NCBI RefSeq assembly: GCF_000771875.1
Contig: NZ_JPXX01000021.1
Coordinates: 98,072-162,071, forward strand
Direction: 5' to 3'
DNA: 64,000 nt
Source: Gallibacterium genomosp. 1
GTDB taxonomy: Bacteria > Pseudomonadota > Gammaproteobacteria > Enterobacterales > Pasteurellaceae
The notes beneath the pieces were generated by a model. The model was given only the letters and a program-made list of their open reading frames with translations. It made no database searches and had not been told where the DNA came from. Both the position numbers and the translations under genes were made by a program. How positions within the stretch are numbered: the stretch's first letter is position 1; every line of letters begins with the position of its first letter. Of the stretch, positions 31,874-43,981 are shown piece after piece.

Positions 31874-33838
31874 ATGCAGCAAATAGATTCTGTTCTTAAA
31901 GAAACTCGTGTTTTCCCGCCAAGTAATGACTTCCGTCAACAGGCAAATATTGGCGATGACGAGAAATACCAACAATTATGGGATTTTGCCGATAAGGATT
32001 ATGTGAATTATTGGGCAGATCTGGCACGAGAACTCATCAGTTGGAAAAAACCGTTTGTAACGCCGTTTGACGGCAGCAATGCGCCGTTTTATAAATGGTT
32101 TATTGATGGAAAACTCAATGTTTCTTGGAACTGTTTGGATCGCCATTTACCGGATAAAGGCGACAAAATTGCGATTTTGTTTGAATCTGATTTTGGTCAG
32201 GTCAATACTTACACCTATAAACAGCTACACAATCGCGTCTGTCGTTTTGCCAACGCTTTACGTGAACAAGGTATCAAAAAAGGTGATCGCGTAATTATTT
32301 ATATGCCGATGATCGTTGAAGCGGTGATTGCAATGCAAGCGTGTGCAAGAATCGGAGCAATTCACTCTGTCGTATTCGGTGGTTTCTCCGCCAGTGCTTT
32401 ACGTGATCGTATTGAAGATGCTCAGGCTAAAATGGTGATTACTGCTAATGGTAGCTTACGCGGCGGTAGAATTATTCCATTAAAAGAGATTGTTGACGAA
32501 TCATTGGAAATCGGCTGAAAATCTGTTGAAAAAGTCATTGTTTATTACCGTTTAAATGTTGACACTCCGTGGAATGAAGAACGTGATTTTTGGTGGCACG
32601 AATTAACAATGCATCAACCTGATTTCTGCGAACCTGAATGGATGGATGCAGAAGATCCATTATTTATTCTGTATACCTCAGGGTCAACCGGTAAACCAAA
32701 AGGCATTGTTCATAGCACTGCCGGTTATTTATTAGTGGTTATTCATCACTTCCGCAATTTGATGGATTATAAACCTAACGATGTATTTTGGTGTACCGCT
32801 GATGTAGGTTGGATTACTGGTCACTCATTAGTCTGTTATGGCCCGCTTTCAAGCGGTGCAACCCAAGTGTTGTATGAAGGTGTGCCAAGTTATCCGGATG
32901 CAGGACGTATTTGGCGTATTATTCAACGTCATAAAGTAACCGTTTTCCATACTTCACCCACTTTACTTCGCTCGTTAACACGTTTCGGCGATCAAATTCC
33001 GAAAAAATATGCTCTCTCTTCATTGCGTTTACTTGGTACGGCAGGTGAACCGATTAACCCGTCTGCCTGGATGTGGTATCACGAAGTGATTGGAAAAGGT
33101 AAATGCCCTATTGTCGATACTTGGTGGCAAACTGAAACCGGTACAATTATGTTATCACCATTACCTGGTATTAACCCATTAAAACCGGGTTCTTGTGCCC
33201 TACCTCAACCGGGTATTATGGCGGACGTTGTCAATGAACAAGGTGAAAAAATTGAAAAAGGTAAAGGTGGCTTATTAGTGATTAAACGCCCTTTCCCTTG
33301 TATGGCTCGTACTATTTGGAATGACGATGAACGTTATAAGAAAACCTATTTCCCTGAAGAGTTAGGAGGTAAATATTATGTAACCGGCGATACTGCCTAT
33401 CGTGATGAATATGGTTATTTCTGGATTTTAGGAAGAACGGATGATGTTATTAACGTTTCTGGTCACCGTTTAGGTACAATGGAAATTGAATCTGCATTAG
33501 TGGCAAATGAAAAAGTAGCCGAAGCGGCAGTGGTTGGTAAACCAGATGAAATTAAAGGTGAATCAATTGTGGCATTTGTGGTGCTTAATCAGGCAACCAT
33601 TGACGATGATGAAGCCAAACAGGTGGCAGAAGAGTTGAAATTATGGGTATCTCAAGAAATCGGTAAAATTGCCCGACCTGAAGATATTCGTTTTGCCGAC
33701 AATTTGCCGAAAACTCGATCCGGCAAAATTATGCGTCGCCTACTACGTTCTATTGCGAAAAATAAAATGATTACACAAGATGTTTCAACTTTGGAAAACC
33801 CACAAATTATCGGTCAGTTACAACGTCAAATTCTATGA
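31874..33838 (+). pseudogene. Acetyl-CoA synthetase paralogue with in-frame TGA
   Basis: 655 codons counting the terminal stop, aligned end to end with acs at 23156-25120 but on the other strand. Codon 215 is TGA (32516-32518) where the intact copy has TGT (Cys). On both sides the frame is clean: [12 protein letters not shown] before it, and after it [21 protein letters not shown] and [11 protein letters not shown]. The protein is acetyl-CoA-synthetase-like (tryptophan pocket), not PrpE-like, although it occupies the position a prpE might hold. Synonymous differences from copy 1 are frequent near the 3' end, so the duplication is not recent while the stop may be. AAGGAG precedes the ATG. Confidence 0.9.
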
Positions 33839-33860
33839 CCTAAAAACAACATAACCCTCA

Positions 33861-33890
33861 AAAAAATCGGGAAATATTTCCCGATTTTTT
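33861..33890. terminator. Bidirectional terminator between acs2 and katA
   Basis: A near-continuous hairpin: the A6 run plus TCGGGAAA pairs with TTTCCCGA plus T6, with a 2-nt centre, serving both convergent genes. Confidence 0.9.
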
Positions 33891-33897
33891 ATTAAAT

Positions 33898-35358
33898 TTA
33901 TAAGCCCAATGCTTTTCTTACGCCTTCTCCATATTCAGGATCACATTTCGTACAGTTATCAATATGACGTTGCTTAATAAAATCAGGAGCATCGCCCATT
34001 GCTCGAGCGGTATTTTCAAATAACGCTTGCTTCTGTTCTGCTGTCATCAAACGGAACAAAGCACGGGGTTGGCTAAAATAATCATTATCATCTTCACGAT
34101 AATCCCAGAAATCCGCATCACCGTTAATTTTAAGTGGTGGTTCTTTATATTGAGGTTGTTGTTGCCACTGTCCAAAACTATTCGGTTCATAATGAGGCAA
34201 ACTACCATAGTTTCCATCCACGCGACCTTGTCCATCACGATGATTACTATGTACCGGACAACGTGCTCTGTTCACCGGAATTTGATGATAATTTACACCT
34301 AAACGATAGCGTTGTGCATCTGCATAGTTAAATAGACGCGCCTGCAACATTCTATCAGGAGAAACACTAATTCCCGGAACTAGATTACTTGGTGCAAATG
34401 CAGATTGCTCAACATCTAAGAAAAAATTCTCCGGATTACGGTTTAACTCAAACTCACCAACTTCTATCAGAGGATAATCCTTATGTGGCCAAACTTTGGT
34501 TAAATCAAATGGGTGATAAGATACTTTTTCTGCATCCTGTTCCGGCATAATTTGGACATACATCGTCCATTTTGGAAAATCACCACGCTCAATCGCTTCA
34601 TATAGATCACGCTGGTGGCTTTCACGATCTTTACCAATTAAAGCTTCCGCTTCTGCATCTGTTAAATTTTTAATCCCTTGTTGAGTTTTAAAATGGAATT
34701 TTACCCAAAAACGCTCATTCTCCGCGTTGATAAAACTATACGTATGTGATCCGAAACCATTCATATGCCGATAACTTGCCGGAATACCACGATCACTCAT
34801 AACAATAGTGATTTGATGAAGCGCTTCTGGTAACAATGTCCAGAAATCCCAGTTATAAGTAGCTGAGCGTAAATTTGTTCGCGGATCACGTTTAACTGCT
34901 TTATTTAAATCAGGAAACTTACGTGGATCACGAATAAAAAAGACTGGAGTGTTATTACCCACCAAATCCCAATTTCCTTCTTCAGTATAAAATTTTAAAG
35001 CAAATCCTCGAATGTCTCGCTCTGCATCTGCCGCTCCACGTTCACCTGCTACGGTCGTAAAACGGGCAAACATTTCTGTTTTTTTACCAACTTCACTAAA
35101 AATTTTAGCTCGAGTATATTGTGTAATATCGTGTGTTACCGTAAAAGTACCGAATGCACCAGAACCTTTAGCGTGCATTCTGCGTTCAGGAATTACTTCT
35201 CTAACAAAATTAGCCAACTTCTCCTGTAACCAAATATCTTGTGCCAATAATGGGCCTCGAGGACCTGCGGTTAAACTGTTTTGATTATCTACCACCGGCG
35301 CACCGAAATCCGTGGTTAGATGGGTTACCGGGCATTTCCCCTTGAATTTTTCACTCAT
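33898..35358 (-). CDS. katA: Monofunctional haem catalase
   Basis: 486-residue small-subunit catalase, close to Haemophilus HktE in type. Catalytic His62 is in [12 protein letters not shown], Asn135 in [12 protein letters not shown], and the proximal haem tyrosine is in [14 protein letters not shown]. It decomposes hydrogen peroxide in the cytoplasm. The ATG at 35356-35358 has GGGAG upstream; a longer frame reaching 35391 starts before that site. The 288-bp upstream region is AT-rich with ATAG/CTAT-like words but no OxyR site that I could score with confidence. Confidence 0.96.
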   Translation of the reverse strand: MSEKFKGKCPVTHLTTDFGAPVVDNQNSLTAGPRGPLLAQDIWLQEKLANFVREVIPERRMHAKGSGAFGTFTVTHDITQYTRAKIFSEVGKKTEMFARFTTVAGERGAADAERDIRGFALKFYTEEGNWDLVGNNTPVFFIRDPRKFPDLNKAVKRDPRTNLRSATYNWDFWTLLPEALHQITIVMSDRGIPASYRHMNGFGSHTYSFINAENERFWVKFHFKTQQGIKNLTDAEAEALIGKDRESHQRDLYEAIERGDFPKWTMYVQIMPEQDAEKVSYHPFDLTKVWPHKDYPLIEVGEFELNRNPENFFLDVEQSAFAPSNLVPGISVSPDRMLQARLFNYADAQRYRLGVNYHQIPVNRARCPVHSNHRDGQGRVDGNYGSLPHYEPNSFGQWQQQPQYKEPPLKINGDADFWDYREDDNDYFSQPRALFRLMTAEQKQALFENTARAMGDAPDFIKQRHIDNCTKCDPEYGEGVRKALGL

Positions 35359-35623
35359 AATATTTTCTCCCTGATAGTATGATGTCTTCATTTTTACGAT
35401 AAAAATGAGACTAAAAAATTATATTTACTATAAAAAAGGATACTTATATTAAATTAATAGGTTAATAACAAACATTATTAATTAGTTTTAAAAATCAATA
35501 ATATAAAAATCAATAGAATTAATCTTTTAAAATAATAGAAATTATAGAATACTTGATACGGAGCCAAGTGAATTGAAATATACCTGACAATTTACCTTTT
35601 CAAGGGATAATACCGTCCGGCAT

Positions 35624-35660
35624 AAAAAATCTGCACTTCAAGAAAACTTAAAGTGCAGAT
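35624..35660 (-). terminator. Rho-independent terminator of gltBD
   Basis: ATCTGCACTT (35629-35638) pairs with AAGTGCAGAT (35651-35660); a T run follows on the minus strand. Confidence 0.9.
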
Positions 35661-35679
35661 AATATTGTTATTCGACTAT

Positions 35680-37119
<1,440 letters not shown>

Positions 37120-37137
37120 TTACTTGTCTGAGAGCGA

Positions 37138-37153
37138 CCGGGATTTCTCCCGG
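37138..37153 (-). other. Intercistronic hairpin between gltB and gltD
   Basis: CCGGGA (37138-37143) and TCCCGG (37148-37153) with a 4-nt loop and no T run. It may protect the gltB 3' end or modulate gltD expression. Confidence 0.6.
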
Positions 37154-37164
37154 ACGATGGAAAA

Positions 37165-40100
37165 TTACTGTGTTACCACACCAAGCTCATTGACGGTGCG
37201 GCGTTGATGCCCTAATAACGCATTGAGATCATTTGCTTTTGGCTTGACTAATACAAACTTATCAGCGAAATCACTCCAATTATTCAAAATGCGTTCTGCT
37301 AACGGACTATGTGTTTCATCGTGATGATGTACTAATAATCCACGCAAATGCTCTTGATAGATAGGCAATTCGACAATCGATAATCCCTCCACTAAATCAG
37401 GATTAATACGACTACGGAATTTACCATCAACATCAAGCACATAGGCAAAACCACCCGTCATACCTGCACCGAAATTAATACCAGTTTTACCCAACACACA
37501 AACTACTCCGCCAGTCATATATTCACAGCCATTATCCCCAATGCCTTCAACCACCGCAGTTGCACCAGAGTTACGCACTGCAAAACGTTCACCGACACGA
37601 CCGGAAGCAAATAAACTTCCTCCTGTCGCACCATAAAGGCAAGTATTACCAGCAATTGTCGATAATTCAGCTTTGAAACTTACTCCTGTATGAGGACGAA
37701 TAACAATTTTTCCTCCAGCCATACCTTTACCGACATAGTCATTGGCATCACCAGTCAAATATAAGCTCACACCGCCAGCTAACCATACTCCAAAACTTTG
37801 TCCAACTGTACCGTTTAAGCGAATATCCACTTTCTTGCGTGCGTGACCGTTATTACCATATTTATTCGCAATCATACCGGATAAGGTTGCACCGACAGAA
37901 CGATCTGTATTATTAACATCAAAGGTCAAATCAAGATGCTGTTCATCGTTATAATCAAACGCATCACCAACTTCTTTCAAAATTGCTTTATTCAGTAATC
38001 CCTTATCCATAGGTGGATTACTTTGCGTACAATATCTTGCACTGCCTGCTGGCACTTGCGGTGCATACAACAATTTCTGTAAATCTAAACCGCGCTGTTT
38101 TGTGGTTTTCCCCTCAATAATCGTTAATAAATCAGTACGTCCAATCAAATCCGTTAATTTTTCAACACCTAATTTTGCCAGCCATTCACGCACATCCTGT
38201 GCAATAAATTTAAAGTAATTCATCGCTTTTTCCGGCAAGCCGTGATAATGCTCATTACGCAATTTTTCATCTTGAGTTGCAATACCGGTTGCACAGTTAT
38301 TTAAATGACAAATTCTGAGATAACGACAACCTAATGCAATCATCGGCCCAGTACCAAAACCAAAACTTTCTGCCCCCAAAATAGCCGCTTTAATCACATC
38401 TAAACCAGTTTTCAATCCGCCATCAACTTGCAAACGAACTTTATGACGAAGATTATTTTCAACTAATGCCTGTTGAGCTTCTGCCAATCCCAGCTCCCAA
38501 GGAGAACCGGCATATTTCACACTGGATAACGGACTTGCTCCCGTACCACCATCATAACCAGCAATTGTAATTAAATCGGCATAAGCCTTAGCAACACCAG
38601 TTGCGATTGTGCCAACACCCGGTAAAGACACTAATTTCACAGAAATCAATGCCCTAGGATTAATCTGTTTCAAATCAAAGATCAACTGTGCCAGATCTTC
38701 GATTGAATAAATATCGTGATGCGGCGGTGGAGAAATCAATGTTGATCCGGGCACAGCATAACGCAATTGAGCAATATAAGGCGTTACTTTATCACCCGGT
38801 AATTGACCACCTTCACCCGGTTTTGCGCCTTGAGCAACTTTAATCTGAATCACATCCGCACTCATTAAGTATGCTGGTGTTACACCAAATCGACCAGATG
38901 CCACTTGTTTAATTCGGGAAACTTTTTCTGTGCCATAACGACGAGGATCTTCTCCGCCTTCACCTGAATTGGAATAGCCACCAAGACGATTCATTGCTAT
39001 CGCCAACGCTTCGTGAGCTTCGGGACTTAATGCACCAATACTCATCGCCGCAGTATCAAAACGTTTATATAGATTTTCTGCCGGCTCAACTTTATCAACC
39101 GCAATCGCCTTGCTTTCATCAATATTTAATTGTAATAAATCACGGATAGTTGCCACTGGACGGTTATTAACGGTATCAGCATATTTCTGATAAATTCGAT
39201 AATCACCACTGTTTACTGCCTGTTGTAAATAGTTCACTACCTCAGGATTATAAGCGTGATATTCACCGTCAGGTTTATACTTCAACAAACCGCCTGTCGG
39301 CAATGCTTGGCTTGCACGCCACGCATCACGTTGCAAACACTGCATATCCTGATCCAAATCAGCAAAAGAAGCACCCTCAATACGGCAAGTAATCCGTTTA
39401 AAACATAATTCAACAATCTCTTTATTAAAACCAACCGCTTCAAATAAATGTGCACAACGATAAGATGAAATAGTTGAAATCCCCATCTTGGAGATAATTT
39501 TATAAAGCCCTTTGTCAATTCCTTTGCGAAAGTTCAACAAAACAGTGCGTAGTGGTTTAGTAATCGCACCACCTGCCACCATTTCACTTAAACTTTCGTA
39601 TGCGAGATACGGATAAACTGCAGTCGCTCCTAATCCTAATAAAACAGCAAAGTGATGAGGATTTCGCGCTGAACCAGTTTCAACAATAATATTGGAATCA
39701 CAACGAAGATTTTTTTCTACTAAACGTTGTTGCACCGCACCAACAGATAGTGCCGCAGGAATCGGCACTCTAGACGGAGAAATTCCACGATCCGATAAAA
39801 TCAGCAATACAGTACCGTTGCGAGCCGCCTGCTCGGCTCTGTCTGCCAACTCTTCTATCGCCTGTTTTAAACCAACCGATTTAGGCTCATAAGTTGCATC
39901 CAAAATTTCGTGTTTGTAATATTCCTGTGATAAACCGAGCAATTGCTGCATATCAGAATAAAGCAATACCGGTGATTTAAAATTTACACGATGAGACATC
40001 CCTTCCGTTTCAAAGAAAACACTCATCTCCTGACCAATACTGGTATTAAGACTCATCACGTGTGCTTCACGAAGCGGATCTATAGGTGGATTGGTAACCT

Positions 40101-41631
40101 GTGCAAAATACTGACGGAAATAGTCATAAATTACTCGTGGATGAGTAGATAACACAGCAAATGGTGTGTCATCTCCCATTGAACCAACTGCTTCTTGACC
40201 ATTTTCTCCCAGTACACGTAATAAACTTTCTAATTCTTCTTTGTTATAGGCGAACTGTTTTTGATAAGTAAGGAGCTGTTGCGGTGAAAATTCCGCTTTG
40301 CCAACCTTATCATCTTCAATCTCTTCAAACGGCACTAAGCGGTGTACATTACGATTCAACCATTCACGGTATGGATGACGTTCTTTCAACTCTTTATCAA
40401 TCTCTTGAGAATGAATTAATTTACCGTGTTCGGTATCGATGACCAACAACTCTCCCGGTCCGATACGCCCTTTCTCAATCACTTCATCCGGTGCATAATC
40501 CCAAATCCCCACCTCACTGGCGATTGTAATCAATTTATCCTGTGTGATGACATAACGTGCCGGACGTAAGCCGTTACGATCAAGATTACAAGCAACGTGA
40601 CGCCCATCGCTCAATACAATTCCTGCCGGTCCATCCCAAGGCTCCATATGCATAGAATTAAAGTCATAGAATGCTCTCAAATCATCATCCATATCCGGAT
40701 TATGTTGCCACGCAGGTGGAATAAGCAAACGCATTGCACGGAATAAGTCCATACCTCCGTTCACAAACAATTCCAGCATATTGTCTAAAGAACTGGAGTC
40801 TGATCCGGTTTCATTCACAAAAGGTGCAATAGTCTGTAAATCAGGAATAAGTGGAGTGTGATATTTATAAGCACGTGCTCTTGCCCACGCACGGTTACCG
40901 GAAATGGTGTTGATTTCACCATTGTGTGCTAAATAACGGAATGGCTGCGCCAATTTCCATTTTGGTAAAGTATTGGTTGAAAAACGTTGATGGAATAAAC
41001 AAATCCCACTTTCCATACGTAAATCAGCCAAATCAAGATAGAATTTCGGCAAATCTTTCGGAATACATAAGCCTTTATAAATGATAATTTGGCTTGAAAA
41101 ACTACAGATATAAAAATCAGGATGATCAATGCGGTTTTCGATACGACGACGCGCCATAAATAAGCGACGTTCCATATCCTTAATTCCCCAACCGGCAGGA
41201 ACATTAACAAAAACCTGCTTAATTGCCGGTAAACTTACCGCCGCAATAGATCCCAATACGGCAGGATTAATCGCAACATCACGCCAAGCTGTAATTGTCA
41301 GCGTTTCTTTAGTTAATTCTTCTTTGATAATTGCTTGATATTGCTCGATCAACTGCGGATCTGTCGGGAAAAAGATCTGTCCAACACCAAAATTTTTATT
41401 TAATTTAAATCCCTGTTCTTCAGCAATAAAATGAAAAAAACGTTTTGGCATTTGCAAGTGTAAGCCACAGCCATCACCAGTTTTACCATCAGACAATACC
41501 GCACCACGATGCTGCATTCTAGATAAACCTAAAATTGCTGTACGCACAACTTTATGACTTTGCTCACCTTCAAGATGGGCAATTAAGCCAAAGCCACAGT
41601 TCTCACGAACTTCATCTTTGTTATAAAGCAT
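37165..41631 (-). CDS. gltB: Glutamate synthase (NADPH) large subunit
   Basis: 1488 residues, the length of bacterial GltB. The N-terminal amidotransferase begins at Cys12 (NCGFGLIAHLEG) after an 11-residue propeptide shorter than in E. coli. The central and FMN domains contain GYDGGTGASPLSS and VDGGLKTGLDVIKAAILGA, the 3Fe-4S cysteines are in CRYLRICHLNNCATGIATQ, and the C-terminal beta-helix has repeated GG motifs (GGKIVIRP, GATGGSLFASG). With GltD it makes two glutamates from glutamine and 2-oxoglutarate. First gene of gltBD, with AAGGAA before the ATG. Confidence 0.96.
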   Translation of the reverse strand: MLYNKDEVRENCGFGLIAHLEGEQSHKVVRTAILGLSRMQHRGAVLSDGKTGDGCGLHLQMPKRFFHFIAEEQGFKLNKNFGVGQIFFPTDPQLIEQYQAIIKEELTKETLTITAWRDVAINPAVLGSIAAVSLPAIKQVFVNVPAGWGIKDMERRLFMARRRIENRIDHPDFYICSFSSQIIIYKGLCIPKDLPKFYLDLADLRMESGICLFHQRFSTNTLPKWKLAQPFRYLAHNGEINTISGNRAWARARAYKYHTPLIPDLQTIAPFVNETGSDSSSLDNMLELFVNGGMDLFRAMRLLIPPAWQHNPDMDDDLRAFYDFNSMHMEPWDGPAGIVLSDGRHVACNLDRNGLRPARYVITQDKLITIASEVGIWDYAPDEVIEKGRIGPGELLVIDTEHGKLIHSQEIDKELKERHPYREWLNRNVHRLVPFEEIEDDKVGKAEFSPQQLLTYQKQFAYNKEELESLLRVLGENGQEAVGSMGDDTPFAVLSTHPRVIYDYFRQYFAQVTNPPIDPLREAHVMSLNTSIGQEMSVFFETEGMSHRVNFKSPVLLYSDMQQLLGLSQEYYKHEILDATYEPKSVGLKQAIEELADRAEQAARNGTVLLILSDRGISPSRVPIPAALSVGAVQQRLVEKNLRCDSNIIVETGSARNPHHFAVLLGLGATAVYPYLAYESLSEMVAGGAITKPLRTVLLNFRKGIDKGLYKIISKMGISTISSYRCAHLFEAVGFNKEIVELCFKRITCRIEGASFADLDQDMQCLQRDAWRASQALPTGGLLKYKPDGEYHAYNPEVVNYLQQAVNSGDYRIYQKYADTVNNRPVATIRDLLQLNIDESKAIAVDKVEPAENLYKRFDTAAMSIGALSPEAHEALAIAMNRLGGYSNSGEGGEDPRRYGTEKVSRIKQVASGRFGVTPAYLMSADVIQIKVAQGAKPGEGGQLPGDKVTPYIAQLRYAVPGSTLISPPPHHDIYSIEDLAQLIFDLKQINPRALISVKLVSLPGVGTIATGVAKAYADLITIAGYDGGTGASPLSSVKYAGSPWELGLAEAQQALVENNLRHKVRLQVDGGLKTGLDVIKAAILGAESFGFGTGPMIALGCRYLRICHLNNCATGIATQDEKLRNEHYHGLPEKAMNYFKFIAQDVREWLAKLGVEKLTDLIGRTDLLTIIEGKTTKQRGLDLQKLLYAPQVPAGSARYCTQSNPPMDKGLLNKAILKEVGDAFDYNDEQHLDLTFDVNNTDRSVGATLSGMIANKYGNNGHARKKVDIRLNGTVGQSFGVWLAGGVSLYLTGDANDYVGKGMAGGKIVIRPHTGVSFKAELSTIAGNTCLYGATGGSLFASGRVGERFAVRNSGATAVVEGIGDNGCEYMTGGVVCVLGKTGINFGAGMTGGFAYVLDVDGKFRSRINPDLVEGLSIVELPIYQEHLRGLLVHHHDETHSPLAERILNNWSDFADKFVLVKPKANDLNALLGHQRRTVNELGVVTQ

Positions 41632-41943
41632 ATGGATTCCTTAATGTTGTGTTTGTTTTATTATTGTAAGAGGATTTTGAACATACCAAAAAATATCAAC
41701 AGTGGCAAAATTTTTTTGATAAATTTTATCATATTTCTTCTTTTATTAATCTTTATCTTATTTTTAATCATTTTATTTATGGTTTAGTTAATAAATTCCA
41801 TTTTAATTAGATGATAACTATTCTCAAATACTTTGATGTTTGAATATTAAAATTTCCCTTCAGTATCTCCTTGAGACAATCTCTTTTACCGAAAATAGTG
41901 TTAATGCCAAGTATTCATAGATCTATCAATCTGAAATCAAATT
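41632..41943. other. Intergenic region upstream of gltB
   Basis: About 310 bp of AT-rich DNA between gltB and the terminator of the transport operon. It must hold the gltB promoter on the minus strand. I see no gene and no confident regulator site. Confidence 0.6.
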
Positions 41944-41984
41944 ATAAAAAAATAGCCAACAACTCAGAGGTATTGTTGGCTATT
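41944..41984 (-). terminator. Rho-independent terminator of the ABC-nanOX operon
   Basis: AATAGCCAACAA (41951-41962) pairs with TTGTTGGCTATT (41973-41984), followed on the minus strand by T7. Confidence 0.93.
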
Positions 41985-42009
41985 TGATTAACGCAATGAA
42001 ATTTACTGA

Positions 42010-43116
42010 TTATGAATGCAGAATTTCACTTAATTCCACTTTTCGATTTTCATATCTGGATCTAGTACAAGCGTCTGCGGTGGCAATCGCCGCTCTTGCT
42101 GCCTCTCCAGTAAGCAATTTTTCAAATTCTTTACTTGGTTTCATACCGTGCATAATGTCATTTAAGTATTTCATTTCTTTACGCATTACGGAATTAAGCC
42201 AAAGCGGTGTACGTTTGCCAGGATGCCCATATTGAATTGCACCGTCCATTTCTGTACTGGTATAAATTCTGGTACGATCATCATCTTCTTCTTGGCTTTC
42301 GTGAATCAAAAAATGGCTATCTTTGCCGTCCACACGTAAAGTGCCACCACAATGGAACATATCCAATTTAATCGCACCTTTTTCCCCTTGAATCAGCACA
42401 TAATGTTCTCCCCAGCGGAAAGCTGATCCCCATTCCAATACAGCAAATCTACCATCATCAAACTCAAGATTGAGGAATAACATATCATCTTCATCACCAA
42501 ATTGTTCTCCTTGATGAGCGACATTTCCTGCTGTCATCGTAACCGTTTTCGGCATTCCCCCCATTAAAAATTGAACACAATCCAATTCGTGAATATGGTG
42601 ATATAAATGTCCGCCTGATTTTTCTCTCATTTTTTTCCAAGAAATAGAAGGCTGAACATCCTCCCAACCATTACGTGCAGTATGGCAATAAAGTACTTTC
42701 CCGATCACACCTTGGTTAATCAACTCTTTAGCGTGATGCACGCCATTAAAGAAATTCATAATATGCCCTGCCATAAAGACTACGCCGTTCTCCTCGCAGG
42801 CTCTGACCATTTCATCGCAGTCTTGATAACTTAGTGCAATCGGCTTTTCACAAAAAACGTGTTTTTTATATTTTGCTGCAAGTAATACGGGTTCTTTATG
42901 TAAGTAATTCGGTGTTGCCACAATCACACAATCCACATCCGCACGAGATACTGCATCCTCTAACGAATCGGCTGCTTCACAACCTAATTCTTTAGCGACC
43001 GCTTTACCATTTTCTGGATCATAAACAACCACCACTTTTGCATCATCATTTTCATTCATAATTCTGGCTAAATCTGCACCAAAATAGCCGACACCAATCA
43101 CAGCATAATTTGTCAT
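42010..43116 (-). CDS. nanOX: Gfo/Idh/MocA oxidoreductase resembling YjhC/NanOX (2,7-anhydro-Neu5Ac)
   Basis: 368 residues. The Rossmann motif is at 8-13 (GVGYFG), the family EKP motif at 90-92 and GGHLYHHIHELD at 168-179. Overall it reads as a close match to E. coli YjhC from memory, including VIVATPNYLHKEPV, MAGHIMNFFNGV, TLEWGSAF-like VLEWGSAFRWGEHYV, and GHPGKRTPLWL. YjhC/NanOX enzymes use NAD transiently to convert 2,7-anhydro-N-acetylneuraminate to N-acetylneuraminate. It is the last gene of an ABC-importer operon, which fits uptake of that compound followed by conversion. AGGAG precedes the ATG. No other nan gene is in the window, so the assignment rests on similarity and context. Confidence 0.75.
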   Translation of the reverse strand: MTNYAVIGVGYFGADLARIMNENDDAKVVVVYDPENGKAVAKELGCEAADSLEDAVSRADVDCVIVATPNYLHKEPVLLAAKYKKHVFCEKPIALSYQDCDEMVRACEENGVVFMAGHIMNFFNGVHHAKELINQGVIGKVLYCHTARNGWEDVQPSISWKKMREKSGGHLYHHIHELDCVQFLMGGMPKTVTMTAGNVAHQGEQFGDEDDMLFLNLEFDDGRFAVLEWGSAFRWGEHYVLIQGEKGAIKLDMFHCGGTLRVDGKDSHFLIHESQEEDDDRTRIYTSTEMDGAIQYGHPGKRTPLWLNSVMRKEMKYLNDIMHGMKPSKEFEKLLTGEAARAAIATADACTRSRYENRKVELSEILHS

Positions 43117-43146
43117 TTTATTTCTCCTAAAAGAATAGATATAAGT

Positions 43147-43980
43147 TTATTTCACTGAGCCTTCAGAAAGCCCACCTGCAATTTTGTTCTGGATAAAGGT
43201 GAAGAACAGCACGGACGGCAATACAACCAAGACAGAAGCCGCCATCATATCACCCCAATCTAAAATCTCTGCACCATTTAATGAACGTAATGCTACCGCT
43301 ACTGTCATTTTGCTCGTATCGTTTACTAAAATAAGAGCATATAAGAACTCATTCCACGCATTAATAAAGGTATAAATTGCCGTTGCTACAATGCCGGGCG
43401 CAACTAATGGCAATACAATTTTGAAAAACACGGTAAATTTATTTGCACCATCAATCCGCGCAGCTTCTTCAATTTCGATAGGAACGGTTCGGAAAAATCC
43501 AACCAACAACCAGACCGCATAAGGCACACTAAATGAGAGATAGACCACAATAAGCCCTGTCATTGTATTGGTTAGTCCAACTTTCGCCATTGCGATGGAA
43601 TAAGGAATTGCCAATAGAATTGGTGGAAAAATATAGGTAGTAACCAATAATTTCGACATTACTGCCCCCAATTTCGGGAAAAATCGAACAATGCCATAAG
43701 CCGCCATTGCTGAAATGATGATAGCAATTAATGTTGTAATTAAGGCAATAACCAAACTATTTTGAATATTAACGATAAAATGTAAGTCGTTAATCACGTG
43801 TTCAAAATAGTCCAAGGTAAACACCTTTGGCCAAAAACGGGTGGGTTCACTGGTTAATTCACCTTTACCTTTGATAGAAGAAATGATAATCCAGACTAAA
43901 GGAAATACTGCAACTACTGTCGCAATTAATAAAAACAGATGTGCAACAATATCACCTAAAATAGATTTTTTCGTTTTCAT
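43147..43980 (-). CDS. ABC sugar permease, MalG type
   Basis: 277-residue inner-membrane permease with six hydrophobic segments. The ATPase-docking EAA loop is EEAARIDGANKFTVFFKIVL (from about residue 165). The N-terminal LFLLIATVVAVFPLVWIIISS is typical of CUT1-type MalG-like subunits. It pairs with the permease starting at 44860. The start is only 1 bp after the preceding stop and has GAGGGGG upstream. The substrate is inferred from the neighbouring nanOX-like gene. Confidence 0.88.
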   Translation of the reverse strand: MKTKKSILGDIVAHLFLLIATVVAVFPLVWIIISSIKGKGELTSEPTRFWPKVFTLDYFEHVINDLHFIVNIQNSLVIALITTLIAIIISAMAAYGIVRFFPKLGAVMSKLLVTTYIFPPILLAIPYSIAMAKVGLTNTMTGLIVVYLSFSVPYAVWLLVGFFRTVPIEIEEAARIDGANKFTVFFKIVLPLVAPGIVATAIYTFINAWNEFLYALILVNDTSKMTVAVALRSLNGAEILDWGDMMAASVLVVLPSVLFFTFIQNKIAGGLSEGSVK

Positions 43981-43981
43981 T

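Noticed and set aside
32516..32518. In-frame TGA at a cysteine position in the second acs, possibly selenocysteine
   Set aside because: No stable stem-loop of SECIS type follows, the corresponding cysteine is not catalytic in Acs, and neighbouring prp genes are also damaged; a nonsense mutation is simpler.
35392..35620. OxyR site upstream of katA
   Set aside because: ATAG/CTAT-like words occur, but none has the required spacing in a clear tetramer; AT-richness explains them.
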